Below are positions 1 to 11,385 of a DNA stretch of 64,000 nucleotides, in pieces (the stretch's first letter is position 1; every line of letters begins with the position of its first letter). The notes under the pieces were generated by a model. The model did not search any database. It saw nothing but the letters and a program-made list of their open reading frames with translations, and was not told the origin of the DNA. Source of the stretch: Chrysopilus asiliformis (Eukaryota; Arthropoda; Insecta; Diptera; Rhagionidae); assembly GCA_964034945.1 (NCBI GenBank), contig OZ035960.1, forward strand, positions 70,544,542 to 70,608,541, written 5' to 3'. A program made the translations under genes and the position numbers.

Positions 1-11
1 TTATTTTGCAC

Positions 12-29
12 ATCCTACCGGCTGCGCCA
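12..29 (-). other. Primer binding site, tRNA-Ser type
   Basis: On the plus strand this reads as the 3' end of an insect tRNA-Ser including CCA, so the minus strand carries an 18-nt retroelement primer binding site. Primer sites of this kind are known from 297/17.6-type errantiviruses. It implies a minus-strand LTR retrotransposon whose body lies left of the window and whose LTR starts just to the right. The tRNA match is from memory, not a search. Confidence 0.55.
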
Positions 30-1446
30 ATTTATATGTCGTGGTTTTTTTTTTTTTTTAAAAAGACATACAAATAAAATGAAACGAAATGTTTATTCAC
101 TTAATTTATACATTTATTTTTTGACTTTACTTAAGAATTTAACTTTTACAATTTATTCACTTAATTATATTTTATTTTTTTGACTTTACTTAAGATTTTA
201 ACTTTTACAATTTATTCACTTAATTATATTTGTATTTTTTTTTACTTTACTTAAGATTTTAACTTTTACAATCAATCGTTTATATAAAAAAAATGCGCGT
301 TCACTTCATTTAAAATAGAATTCACGTTTATTAAAGGGCCTATCAAGATTTAATTTTTAATTTGTTTATACCCCTAATTTCATCGCGTATAACGCAATAT
401 TTCTGAAAGCCGGGGTCTGTGCCCGTGGCCGATTTCTAAATTATTAAAATTTGTTATTATTTTTCTGCTACGCGATAAGTCGCGTAATTTTAGTTTTCTA
501 TGCAACGTTTAATGCACCGAAAAACAACTGATAGGTCGCGACTCGAGGTCGCAGACCAAACTTGTCCTAATTTGACCGTGCAGGTCGTTTTATAAGATTT
601 TTGAAAGTCAAAAATCTTATTCTACTTTACTTTTTCTCTTTCAATCTTATGGTGTCCTATTGGATTCCATTTCAATAGGAATCTTATTATTCGGCGTGGG
701 AGATTTGCCCAGCCTTCTTTTTAGAATTTTCCTTATTAGAAAATTAAGTTCCACAATTGGAACTAGGGAAGGATCGAAAAATGTCGATCAATAATATGTG
801 GGGAAACTAGCCCAACCTATTTTCAATATTCTCCTTAAAATTGTGTAAGGACTCATATGAGTTCATTTGGATCTAGCCCAACCTTTTTATATTGCCTGCT
901 ATTGCAGCACAAAGGATAAATGCACAAGGCACGATACGAGAAGTCTCGATCAATGTGTGAGTGGACTTTCCTTATTCATAAGGAATGTTGCAAGACATTG
1001 TATGTGGATTGCTTGTCCATCCTACTTTCTCAATTCTCCTTTGGAATTGAATAAGAGATGATGCAAGGATCTATTGGTCGTTCGTGTGTAGGAGATTTGG
1101 GTTCGTCCTACTTTTGCTTCTCCTTATACGAAAAAGGGATGATGCAAAGACGATTGATCATTCTTGTGTGCCTATTGGCTAAAAGCGAATTGTATCCTCG
1201 TATGCTAAAGGATCTTGGTAGGCATGATCATGTGTGTTCCTGTATCATGCGATCTATTTTCGACTTGTTCGTTTGGTATGAAAACCAAACGAACTCAAAT
1301 TCGTTTTATGCTTTCTCAAATGCATGAATGCGTATTTGACTATTGATTTTATCTTTTAATTTTTTGTATGTTTGTTTACATATGATTTAACGGGTTTTCT
1401 TCGAACGAAACATAAATTATAAAAGGGATGACTTTTATTACATCAC
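30..1446 (-). repeat. Probable LTR and adjoining AT-rich sequence
   Basis: Sequence immediately outside the primer site, as expected for the 5' LTR of a minus-strand element. At about 79-275 it holds three tandem copies of a roughly 63-bp AT-rich unit built on the words 'ttcacttaatt' and 'gactttacttaag'. The rest, including two short open frames at 867-1327, shows no domain I recognise. The outer LTR boundary is not defined; a possible edge near 1446 is only a guess, because the second LTR is outside the window. Confidence 0.3.
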
Positions 1447-1477
1447 TTGAAATATCTTAGATGTTTTTCATTTTAAA

Positions 1478-2070
1478 AAAAAAATAAAACCGACTTTAAA
1501 AAAAACTGAAAAGAGAAAAAAGCACTAAAAAGAAAAAAATAATTTCAGACTATGTCCATTAATAGCGTATTTAAAATTCGGCTTTTTTGGAGTGGCGTTA
1601 AACTTACACTAAATAAAATCGTTGTAAAATTTCTATTGTCAAGTTTCGCACAAAATCAGTTTGTACATGGAGACAAAAAATAGGATAGATTTCTACAAAA
1701 AATAGTAACATATGAGACAGTGGGCTTTTTTATAGCGATTGCTTAAAAATAGGGAATCCAATTTGGGACATAAAAGAACTTAGTTTTCGTGCTTCTAAGA
1801 GCCGTGTCTATAGTTAATCTGTTTGACAACAAAATTTTTGGAGTCGATCTTAGTTCTTAGTTAGCCTTAAGGGTTAGAAAGTATGTAAACGATTAGCCTT
1901 AAGGGTTAGAAAGTATGTAAGTAATTTATTTTAGTTGCAAATTTAACGCCACTCCAAAAAAGCCGAATTTTAAATACGCTATTAATGGACATAGTCTGAA
2001 ATTATTTTTTTCTTTTTAGTGCCTTTTTCTCTTTTCAGTTTTTTTTAAAGTCGGTTTTATTTTTTTTAGA
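1478..2070. mobile_element. Foldback MITE with ~127-bp inverted arms
   Basis: Bases 1478-1604 and 1943-2070 are near-identical reverse complements surrounding about 340 bp of loop. The loop holds a 28-bp word beginning 'ttagccttaaggg' twice in tandem (1861-1888, 1893-1920). There is no coding capacity. Each arm contains a 24-nt word (1522-1545) that is also present in the foldbacks at 46.2 and 55.3 kb. Superfamily unknown; no target duplication could be fixed. Confidence 0.75.
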
Positions 2071-2206
2071 AATTTTTTTTTTTATTTCGAACGTTTTTAG
2101 TTTCAATTTTTAATATAGGTAAAATTACAATGGGTTTGAGGGGATAAGTCCGCAGATGAGAAATATATAAAAGAATCTTCCTTGTGTTGTACTGAACACA
2201 TCGTAA

Positions 2207-2479
2207 AAACATAACAAAAGCTATAATTGCCAATCTGGCAATCATTGAAAACCTGTATGGTGATATTGGTATCTTAATTTGAGCATTTGTACCAAAATTA
2301 CACTTTGAAGTCGAACTTTCCAATCAGATTTTTTAAAATTTATTCCAATCGGATTTTGATGTATGGGAGTTTTACGTAGAATCATATTCTAAATAACTTT
2401 TGTTCTTAGACTTTTTTGATAAGATGCACCGTTTTTGAGAAATTCGGAAAAAAACGTTTTCGTTTGTATGGGGATACCC
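2207..2479 (+). repeat. Dispersed repeat DR, copy A, left part
   Basis: Left half of a non-coding repeat seen again at 17623, 22992, 23600 and 30203. It begins 'acataacaaaagctata' followed by a small hairpin (ATTGCCA-atc-TGGCAAT) and runs to a GGGG/ACCCC stretch. The gypsy-type element is inserted in that stretch, and DR sequence resumes at 16299. Confidence 0.8.
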
Positions 2480-4005
2480 TGTAGTATTGAGTTTTGGTTG
2501 TTAGGCCAAAACTGTCTCCCGCTACCCGCCAGAGTCTCTGCATATCTTTTGCCGGCTTGAGCTCAGGGCAAGGGGTGTGTTCTTAGACTTATAGTATAGG
2601 GACTACAAATAAATTTATACAGTGGAGCCGATATGCCTTTGTTGTAACGAAAATTTCTCTTTCAGCCAGATTGTTGGAATACCTTTTTGAATTCCGCTAC
2701 CCGCCCATGGCTTATCGATAGCTTATCGAAGCCTTTTCCCAGCCATATGCAGCGCGTCTAAATCATCGTCTCTTCACTGCCATTCCCAAATAAAAGAACT
2801 TAAAATTTCATTATTTTATCCAAAACCCAAGGCGATTTTACTATTCGAATCAGATAATTCCGCATAGGCACAAATGGAAAGAAAGAATGAAAAATCCCAA
2901 TAGAGAAAGATAAAGAATTTCGAAATTTTGTTTGATTTAATTTTTATTTTAATAGTTCATTATATTTTTCTTTTGTTTTTTTTTTTTTTTTGATTTTTTT
3001 ACTTTTCGCCTATCTATCCCTAACTAATCCTTATATTAATATATAATTCTTCTCTTTCTTAATTTTAAGCGATAGCAAAAAAAAACTAATTTACAAAATA
3101 TACCAAAAAAATTACTTCTTCTCCTTGTCCTTTTATTTCTTTTTGAAGCACAATTTCTAATTGCTTTTACTTGTATAGAATATCGTTATAATTTTAAACT
3201 ATTTATTTATTTATATTTTTAACTTCTTAATTCGTTATGTTTTTAAACTATTTATTTATTTATATTTTTAACTTCTTAATTCATTATAATTTTGAACTAT
3301 TTATTTATTTATATTTTTAACTTCTTAATTCATTCGCTTTTAACAATTCTTTTATTTTATTTCTTCTGTTCTATATTATTTAAATTCGCTATACATATCG
3401 TAAACGTTTTATTAATTCGCGTAATCCTTTTCTTTTATTTTTCCTATCCTCTATTATTTTAATTCACTTTTTATTTGCTCTTGTGAACAGTCTCTTTTAC
3501 AATGATAATTTGACTTTTACTATAATTTTCCTGTCACATTTTTTTAAACAAGAGGAAACTTTATTAAAAAAAACAAAATTCGAAGATTCTACAATTTCTC
3601 GACTGGCCATCGTGGCCTGTAAAAAATAGAATGTGTTTCTCTCAAAAAAAAAAAAACTCGAGACACCCAAAATTGGCATTTTAAAAAAAAGAATGTATAT
3701 ATAATATAAAACGTCGTAGGGTTTGTGCAGCAAAATCGCCCTGCCAAATTTTAACACAATCACCACGCAATTTAAAAAAAAAGAAATCGTTCTAAATCTG
3801 TTTCTAGTTTGAACTTTGAACAAATATTTCTTTTTTTCTCTTTTTTTTCTTTATTAGGTAATGTGAAAGTGGCAGACCTTTCCTTGTTGCTACGCCCGAG
3901 TAAAATACCATATTATTTACTTAAGTCCATTGAAGTCGTAAATTTTGGATTGATTTCAGTCGATCTGCAATAGGGTGCAGGTCCTTATAGGAGTTAATAC
4001 TTTCA

Positions 4006-4037
4006 TCTATATATATAAAAATGGATGTTTGTCTGTT

Positions 4038-4068
<31 letters not shown>

Positions 4069-6518
4069 TTGTTTGAGATTACAAAACTCAAAAACTACTG
4101 GACCGATTTTTACGCGGTTTTTTGCAAAATGATCTGCGTTGCCAGGAGCAGGTTTCTAGCTATGTAGATTTTCAAAATTCAAAACGGAAGGTCCTGTAAG
4201 GATAATGAAAATATCCTTTTTCCCATTTTTCCCCGGAAAAATTTGCATTATAGGGTTTTTGGGGTCGCTGATCACGAATCCGGTATTAGATTTTCAAAAT
4301 TCTAAACGGAAGGTCCTGTAAGGATAATGAAAATATCCTTTTTCCCATTTCTCCCCGGAAAAATTTACATTATAGGGTTTTTGGGGTCGCTGATCACGAA
4401 TCCGGTATTAGATTTTCAAAATTCTAAACGGAAGGTCCTGTAAGGATAATGAAAATATCCCTTTTCCCATTTCTCCCCGGAAAAATTTACCTATAATGTT
4501 TTTGGGGTCGCTGATAACGAATCCGGTATTAGATTTTCAAAATTCGAAACGGAAGGTCCTGTAAGGATAATGAAAATATCCTTTTTCCCATTTCTCCCCG
4601 GAAAAATTTGCATTATGGGGTTTTTGGGGTCGCTGATCACGAATCCGATATTAGATTTTCAAAATTCGAAACGAAAGGTCCTGTAAGGATAAATATCCTT
4701 TTTCCCGTTTTTCCTCGGAAAATCGGTATAAGGGGGTTTTTGGCGCGCTGATCACGAATCCGATATTAGATTTTCAAAATTCGAAACGAAAAGTCCTGTA
4801 AGGATAAATATCCTGTTTCCCGTTCTTCCTCGGAAAAATCTGTATAAGGGGGTTTTTGTGGGCGCTGATCACGAATCCGATATTAGATTTTCAAAATTCG
4901 AAACGAAAGGTCCTGTAAGGATAAATATCCTTTTTCCCGTTTTTCCTCGGAAAATCGGTATAAGGGGGTTTTTGGCGCGCTGATCACGAATCCGATATTA
5001 GATTTTCAAAATTCGAAACGAAAAGTCCTGTAAGGATAAATATCCTGTTTCCCGTTCTTCCTCGGAAAAATCTGTATAAGGGGGTTTTTGTGGGCGCTGA
5101 TCACGAATCCGGTATTATATTTTCAAAATTCGAAACGGAGGGTCCTGTAAGGATAAATATCCTTTTTCCCGTTTTTCCTGGGAAAAATCGGCATAAGGTT
5201 TCCGGGGTCGCTGACCGCGAATCCGGTGTTAGATTTTTAAAATTCGAAACGGAAAGTCCTGTAAGGATAACGCAAATATCCTTTTTCGCGTTTTTCCTGG
5301 GAAAAATCGGCATAAGGTTTCCGGGGTCGCTGACCGCGAATCCGGTGTTAGATTTTTAAAATTCTAAATGGAAGGTCCTGAAAGGATAACGGAAATATCC
5401 TTTTTCCCGTTATTCCCCGGGAAAATTGGCTTTATGTTTGGGATTGCTGATCACGAATCCGATATAAGATTTTCAAATTTCGAAACGAAAAGTCCTGTAA
5501 GGATAAATATCCTCTTTCCGTTTTTCCTCGGAAAATCTGTATAAGGGGGTTTTTGGGGGCGCTGATATTTTCAAAATTCGAAAAGGAAGGTCCTGTAAGG
5601 ATAATGAAAATATCCTTTTTCCAATTTTTCCCCGGAAAATGATCACGAATCCGGTGTTGGAATTTCAAAATTCTAACCGAAAAGTCCTGCAAGATTAACG
5701 CAAATGTCTTTTTTCCAATTTTTCTTGATGCAATTGCCACTAAGGGATTTTCGAGGTCTATGATCGCGAATCCGGTGTTCGATTTTTCAAATGCTAAAGG
5801 GAAGGTCCTGTAAGGATAACGCAAATATCCTTTTTCCCATTTTTCCCCGGGAAAATTGCCATTATGGGGTTTTTGGGGTCGCTGATCACGAATCCGGTGT
5901 TGGAATTTCAAAGTTCGAAACGGAAAGACCTGTAAGGATAACGAAGTATCCTTCTCATTTTATCCGAGAAAAAAATTGCATTATGGGGTTTTTGGGTTCG
6001 CTGATGACGGATCCGGTGTTAGATTTTCAAAACTCGAAACGGAAGGTCCTGTAAGGGTAACGGAAGTATCTTTTTCACATTTGTTCCAGGAAATATTGCA
6101 TTAGGGGGTTTCTGAGCTCGCTGATCACAGCTCTGCAGTGGGATTTTTAAAAATCGAAACGGAAGGTCCTGTCAGGATAACGAAAATATTCTTTTTCCAA
6201 AATTTCCCCGGAAAAATTGGCATTATGGGATTTTCGGGGTCGCTGATCACGCATCCGGTAATAGTTTTTAAAAAGTCTAAACGGAAGGTCCTGTAAGGAT
6301 AACGCAAATATCCTTTTTCCAATTTTTCTCGCAAAAACTGGCTTTAGGAGGTTTTCATGGTTGCTTATCACGAATCTGTTGTTGAAATGTCAAAATTCGA
6401 AACGCAAGGTCCTGTAAGAATAATATTTTTTCCCAAAAGTTTTTAAATTATTTATGGTTTTTTTGCATTCTAAAATTTATACAAAAAACTTTAAGCTGGC
6501 ATTCGTAGGGTCTGCTAG
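4006..6518 (+). mobile_element. Non-autonomous Helitron with minisatellite core
   Basis: Starts TCTATATATATAAAAATGG and ends CTAG, inserted between A (4005) and T (6519) of the LTR. The other LTR has the uninterrupted sequence at 16254, with no target duplication. A 5'-TC start, CTRR end and A|T insertion without duplication are the classic Helitron signature. After the start comes a (TGTC)n/(TTTG)n stretch, then a long minisatellite, then a short unique tail. No transposase is encoded. The minisatellite matches arrays in the coding Helitron at 46-55 kb, a plausible helper family. Confidence 0.88.
4165..6430 (+). repeat. ~117-bp minisatellite array, about 20 units
   Basis: About 20 head-to-tail units of 95-121 bp, each with the words 'ggtcctgtaaggata', 'atatcctttttccc', 'ccggaaaa', 'tttttggggtcgctga' and 'cacgaatccg'. 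Variants are grouped in runs (for example an alternating two-unit higher-order pattern around 4700-5100), suggesting local amplification. Open frames crossing it on both strands are by-products of the repeat. Confidence 0.92.
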
Positions 6519-6562
6519 TTATTATATATGATAATATTTTTATTTAAATATTGCACGTTACA

Positions 6563-6825
6563 CCACATCTCTAGAGCTGACAACCGTCTCGGGTCGCGAT
6601 AGAGATGAAATTTTGTATGAAAAAAATCCAATTTACCAATCCAATAAACTTAGTTATGAAGTCTTAATAACTTGATCAATTCCCCTATCTCATATTTATA
6701 CCTATATTGCATTTGATTTCTTTGTATTTTGTTTTATTTGTTTATATATTTGTTTTCTAATTTTTAATCTCGCCCAAAGTAAAGAAAATTTTAATGACTA
6801 TTATCTATTTTTGCCATGCCTAAAT
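6563..6825 (-). other. Gypsy 3' untranslated region
   Basis: Non-coding AT-rich sequence between the pol stop codon and the 3' LTR. On the minus strand the last bases before the LTR read 'agctctagagatgtgg', only weakly purine-rich, so the polypurine tract is degenerate or unusual. Nothing else is recognisable. Confidence 0.55.
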
Positions 6826-7133
6826 TCATGTTTTAAGATCTTTCGCGTGGAATAATCCGATCAATTTTCCATCTAAATCTTCAATTTCATAACACGCCGT
6901 TCCCTTTTTTGACCGAATTCGACTTCTTAGAAATTTCCTTGCTAATTTAGAGTTGTAGGACTTCGAAGCATCACTTTAAGTAAAATTTCGGCGATAGACA
7001 ATTTGCCCTATCTGAAATTCGATCGGTCGACTTCTCAAATTATAGGTTTTAGAGTGTTTTTCCTGAGCTTTTTTGAGATGTTTTAAAACTTCTGCTTGGC
7101 GAATCTTAAACTGGTCATTAAGGGGTAAAGTTT
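6826..7133 (-). pseudogene. Integrase C-terminal fragment of the gypsy element
   Basis: Continues the integrase reading frame interrupted at 9669: the frame resumes exactly at the LINE target duplication. It encodes a basic stretch (YNLRSRPIEFQIGQIVYRR) of the kind that follows the catalytic core in gypsy integrases, and ends in a TGA at 6826-6828. One in-frame TAA lies in the middle, so this tail is broken independently of the LINE insertion. The rest, to the 3' LTR at 6562, is non-coding. Confidence 0.75.
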
Positions 7134-7149
7134 ATGAAGACCGTCATGA

Positions 7150-9060
7150 TTTTTTTCATCATTTGACCCGGACTGTCAATTCCAAGAAGATTCAGAGGAC
7201 CTAACCGATACAAATAGAGGAACACTATGGTCTCATTATCGGACTAAAGGACTCGCAAATAAAATCTTCGCCAAAAGCAAAGTCAAATGGGCGGTAAGCA
7301 CATTCAAACATTACAAATCTCCAGGAGGGGATGGAATATTCCCTGCACTAATCAAGGAGGGTATTGATGTGCTCTTACCGTACCTAATAAATATCTTCAG
7401 GGCGGGATATCTTTTTATGTATATCCCTATAGCATGGAGGGAGGTGAAGGTTGTATTTATACCAAAGGCCGGAAATAGGCCAGAATATCAGCCCAAATCA
7501 TATCGTCCCATTAGCCTAACCTCTTTCCTGCTAAAAACGATGGAAAAATTAATCGACATTTACATCAGAAGTGAACACTTACCCAAGTCACCACTTCAGG
7601 CAACTCAGCATGCGTATCAGGCTGGCAAATCTACTATCACTGCCTTAAATAGCCTTACGCATGACATAGAGAAAGCATTAGAATCAAAAGAGAAAACAGC
7701 TTGTGCATTCCTAGACATAGAGGGAGCTTTTGACAACACCTCATTTGAATCCATAGAGAACGCGGCAACTTTGAAAGGGCTTGAACCCTCCACAGTGGCC
7801 TGGATCAAAGTTATGCTAAGCAGCAGGAAGATCACCGTCAGCCAAGGAAATGTACGTACAACGGCCAGAGCCACAAGGGGATGCCCGCAAGGAGGCGTAA
7901 TATCGCCTCTGCTGTGGTCTCTGGTTGTAGACGACATTCTAAAAAAGCTAAAAGAAGCAGGCTTTAACGCTCAAGGTTACGCAGATGACCTGGCGATATT
8001 AATCAGGGGCGGCAATGAACAGAGAGTAAGCAAACTCCTGCAAAAAGCCCTAGATTTGGTCTGGAGTTGGTGCAATTTCCATGGACTAAGCATCAACCCG
8101 AACAAAGCAATCATTGTACCATTTACAAAGAGGAAAAAGCTAAACTTGAAGGCTCCATCCCTTAATGATACAATGATCAACTTCTCAACCGAAGTTAAAT
8201 ACCTAGGGATTATCCTAGATCAGAAAATGACCTGGACCCCACATATAAACAAAATCAACAATAGTGCGATGCATGCATTCTGGAGTTGTAGAAAACTCTT
8301 CGGAAGGAAATGGGGTCTTAAACCAAAAATGATTCATTGGGTCTATCAATCGGTAATAAGACCCATGGTCACCTATGCTGCATTAGTGTGGTGGCCTAAA
8401 GTAGAACAAAAAACAATACAGAACAAACTCCAAAAGATTCAAAGGCTTGCGTGCCTAGGAATCACTGGAGCAATGAACACCTGTCCAACAGCGGCATTAC
8501 AAGCCATATTAAACATGCCGCCGCTACATATAACAATTAAACGGGAGGCGCTATCTAGTGCCCTAAGATTATTAGCGAATGGAGCAATAACCACATCCAG
8601 TCGAACAGGACATATGAAAATACTTGATCAAATCGATGGAAGTATAACGCCATTATTACTATCCGACCGCATGCCAATTAAAACCAACTTCAACCAAACG
8701 TTTGAAGTGGTCATACCTGACCGCCAAACATGGTTGGAAGGAGGCCCAAGACTGGAGACAGGATCTCTAGTCTGGTATACGGACGGATCAAAAATGGACG
8801 GAAAAGCCGGAATCGGAATAGCAGGTCCAAAATGCAATATATCCAAAGCCCTAGGGCAATATCCATCAATCTTCCAAGCGGAGGTTTATGCAATAGAACT
8901 GTCCGCCAGAGTGTGTCTATCTAAAAGACCACTAGGACAAAAGATCTATATAATATCAGATAGTCAAGCGGCCCTAAAAGCAATCAAAGGGTACATGTGC
9001 ACTTCAAAGCTCGTATGGGACTGCCTGACAATTCTGAAAAAAACTAGCCGAACGCAATAA
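7150..9060 (+). pseudogene. LINE ORF2: reverse transcriptase and start of RNase H
   Basis: Encodes the RT that copies LINE RNA by target-primed reverse transcription. Visible motifs are KSPGGDGIFP (finger), SYRPISLTSFLLK, FLDIEGAFD (catalytic Asp), RGCPQGGVISPLLW and GYADDLAIL (catalytic Asp pair), then YLGIILDQKMTWTPHI (thumb) and WTPHI/WSCRK-type sequence. RNase H begins with YTDGSKMDGKAGIG and DSQAALKAI. The frame is open from 7150, right after the truncation point; there is no true start codon. It ends at 9058-9060 because of one extra A in a 7-A run (9037-9043), which breaks RNase H before its last catalytic part. RNase H presence favours the LOA or I lineage. Confidence 0.93.
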
Positions 9061-9568
9061 GCTCACCCTAATATGGGTGCCAGGCCACGAAGGCATCGAA
9101 GGTAATGAGGCAGCAGACCTCCTGGCCAAGAAAGGTGCTGAATCTACGCATATTGGCCCAGAGCCTTTTTGCGCAATTCCGCAGAGTCTCCAAAAAATGG
9201 AGATCAATAATTGGGAGGAAAAGGAAACTGTAGCCTATTGGGAAAGCCTCCCAGGATTAAGACAATCAAAAAGATTCATCCACTACTCCAAAAAGAGAGC
9301 AAGAGAGTTTTTAAACCTCAATAAGCAGGAGCTGAGGACAATGGTGGGCCTCCTCACAGGTCACTGCCTAGTAAACTACCACATTTGCAGACTCTGCCTA
9401 GAGGAGGTTGAAACTGCAGAGCACATACTGTGCGAATGCGCAGCCTTGGCGCGAACAAGGAGGTCCTTAATGGGAAAGGCACAAGTACTACCAGAAGACA
9501 TAAAGAGGACTCCAGTCAAAACCATTCTAAGATTCACTAAGGATCTAGAAGAGGGGTGGCTAACGTAA
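9044..9568 (+). pseudogene. LINE ORF2: end of RNase H and C-terminal zinc-finger region
   Basis: Continuation of the preceding ORF in the next frame. It opens with the final RNase H motif (LIWVPGHEGIEGNEAADLLA, with the catalytic Asp in AAD). It ends with a Cys/His-rich region CRLCLEEVETAEHILCEC (CX2C...HX4C), common at the C terminus of these LINE proteins. The frame change sits in the A-run at 9037-9043, consistent with a single-base insertion in the element or a homopolymer error. The stop is at 9566-9568, followed by a short 3' UTR and the (ATA)n tail. Confidence 0.9.
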
Positions 9569-9669
9569 AATGGGGAAGTCACAATAGATCTCAAGGTCGC
9601 GGAGACAAGGGAGCGAGAAAGCACCACCCCATACACATAAAATAATAATAATAATAAGGGGTAAAGTTT

Positions 9670-10462
9670 TTATATCACCTGAATTTAAGTTATCCAATTC
9701 TCTGATTAGACGATATTCTGAGCCATGTGATACAAAATGTTTGCCGAAGACAAGGTAATATGGTGTATGTTTCGTTGATTCGTGGCTTAAATTGCGCAAA
9801 GCTGAGCCTATCTCACTTAAGTGCTTATCCCACTCGCGATGGTCCTTTTTAATGTAGGATCTAATGGCGGCGATAAGTGTACGGTTTACCCGCTCTGAGG
9901 CATTGGGTTGTGGGGAATACACTGCGGTAAAAGTGTGAGAAACTCCGTATCTTTGGAGGAAATTCTTAAATTCGTAAGACGTAAATTGCGGTCCGTTATC
10001 TGAAAAGATGTTTTCAGGGACTCCAAAAAGATTAAAGACGCTGTCCATCAAAAACTCTATAACATTTTTGGCGCTCGCTTTACGAAGGGGTTTTAAAAGG
10101 GAAAACTTGGAAAAATTATCTAATACGACAAAAATATAAGAATGTCCCGCCTTAGATCGGGGCAACGGCCCTATCAGGTCGATATACAATCTTTGCCATG
10201 GTTTTTCCGCAATTTTTACTGTTCCCATGGGTGGCCTTAACATCTGGTTCGTCGCCTTACTCTCTTTACACACTTGGCACAAGGATATGTGTTCTTTAAC
10301 GTCTTGCGCTAATCGGGGCCAGTAATATTTTCGTCGTAATTTCTCAACCGTCTTTGCGATGCCAACATGTCCTGAAGATGGTGGATCGTGGTACTGCGTA
10401 ATGAGTTTGGGTCTAAGCTCGACCGGGACCCAGAGTTTCCACGGGCTTTCGTCCTCGTCCGC
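9670..10462 (-). pseudogene. Gypsy integrase, N-terminal finger and catalytic core
   Basis: Inserts the reverse-transcribed cDNA into the genome. On the minus strand the region begins with an HHCC-type finger ending CQVCKESK. The core has the DDE-type acids in LYIDLIGPLPRSKAGHSY, IFSDNGPQFTSYEFKNF and QPNASERVNRTL. The reading frame is the same as the RNase H region upstream; only a TGA at 10463-10465 separates them. The downstream end is cut at 9669 by the LINE, and the remainder lies at 7133-6826. All three acidic residues are present, but the gene is disrupted. Confidence 0.92.
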
Positions 10463-11385
10463 TCATTCCGGTAAGACTCGTTTGAAAATGCGCAAACCTA
10501 GGATTTTTAAATCTGGCAACTTCTCTGCATTTTGGTTGATTTTCTTGCGCAGGAGTTTATAAGCGCCACTATCAAAGGCTTTGTTCTTAAAGTCGACCTC
10601 TTGTGGAAGTTCTAGGTCTAGGGCATCTCCGAACATCCTCGAAAGGGTATCGGGAACGACATTTTGCGTTCCTTTCCTATGCTCTATTTCAAAATCGTAC
10701 CCTTGGAGCTTCAGACTCCATCGAGCGAATCTGCCACTCAACTCACGCTGCGACATTAACCATTTTAAACTGGCATGGTCAGTTATCACCTTGAATTTCA
10801 TGCCCTCAATATAAGGGCGGAATTTTTTGACTGCCAGGATTGCAGCAAGGCATTCAAGTTCGGTCGCATTGTAGTTTCTTTGAGCGGAGTTGAGTTTCTG
10901 CGACATGTACTCGTTGGGCGTCTCGGCTCCACAATCCAACTTTTGGAACAATACAGCTCCTACTCCAGTTGAACTTGCGTCGCACTGAATGTGGAACATC
11001 CGGTTAAAGTCGGGATATGCGAGAACGGGTGTGCTCGACAAACACTCTTTGATTTTTTCAAAAGCGTTGTTAGCTTCTTCGTTCCACCTGTCCTTTGCCT
11101 TTTTCGTTAACAAGTCCGTGATGGGGCTAACTAGGGTGGCGTAATCTCGAATAAATCGCCTATACCACCCGGCCATCCCTAAAAAGCGGCGTATCTGACG
11201 AGTGTTTGACGGTTTCGGGAATTCGCGTATAGCTTTGACTTTATCGTCGCCTGTCCGCAGGCCACCCTCACCAATAACATAGCCTAAATATTTGACGCTT
11301 TTCGTGCAGAACTCGCTTTTTTCTACGTTGATGGTTAACGAGGCACGTCTTAGATACCGTGCGACTTGGGAAAGGACGTTAAGAT
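10463..11385 (-). pseudogene. Gypsy RT thumb and RNase H
   Basis: Second part of the reverse transcriptase-RNase H polypeptide. Residues such as GMAGWYRRFI and SPITDLLTKK mark the RT connection, followed by FHIQCDASSTGVGAVL (RNase H first Asp), YNATELECLA (Glu) and FKVITDHASLKWL (Asp), a typical Ty3/gypsy RNase H. The frame is open from about 11385, before the first in-frame Met at 11176, and differs from the upstream RT frame, showing a one-base shift near 11390. It ends at a TGA that reads straight into integrase in the same frame. Confidence 0.92.

Larger units (their letters stand above)
2480..6562 (-). repeat. 3' LTR of the gypsy element, split by a Helitron
   Basis: LTR sequence occupies 2480-4005 and 6519-6562, matching 14922-16298 in the other LTR. 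It keeps about three copies of a ~50-bp 'ctatttatttatttatat' unit (3195-3340) plus about 185 bp (around 3010-3195) that are missing from the 5' LTR. About a dozen substitutions were seen by eye between the LTRs, roughly 1%, suggesting a fairly recent insertion. An open frame at 3497-3823 on the minus strand has no coding features. Confidence 0.9.
7134..9654 (+). mobile_element. 5'-truncated non-LTR retrotransposon (LOA/I-like)
   Basis: A LINE inserted in the gypsy integrase. A perfect 15-bp target duplication, TAAGGGGTAAAGTTT, lies at 7119-7133 and 9655-9669, and the 3' end carries a short (ATA)n tail. Only the 3' part of ORF2 remains: the end of the linker, reverse transcriptase, RNase H and the C-terminal region. 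ORF1 and the endonuclease are missing through 5' truncation. It is similar to, but distinct from, the complete LINE at 31952-37199. Confidence 0.95.

Noticed and set aside
867..1327. Two short ORFs in the leftmost region
   Set aside because: No domain, no start context and they lie in likely LTR sequence.
3497..3823. Minus-strand 108-residue ORF in the LTR
   Set aside because: Its counterpart in the other LTR is shorter and frameshifted; composition is that of AT-rich non-coding DNA.
5090..6371. Several 70-160 residue open frames on both strands
   Set aside because: They lie in the Helitron minisatellite, repeat with its period and have no recognisable domain.
4165..6430. CRISPR-like array
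   Set aside because: Units vary along their whole length with no constant repeat/variable spacer pattern, and the context is a eukaryotic transposon.
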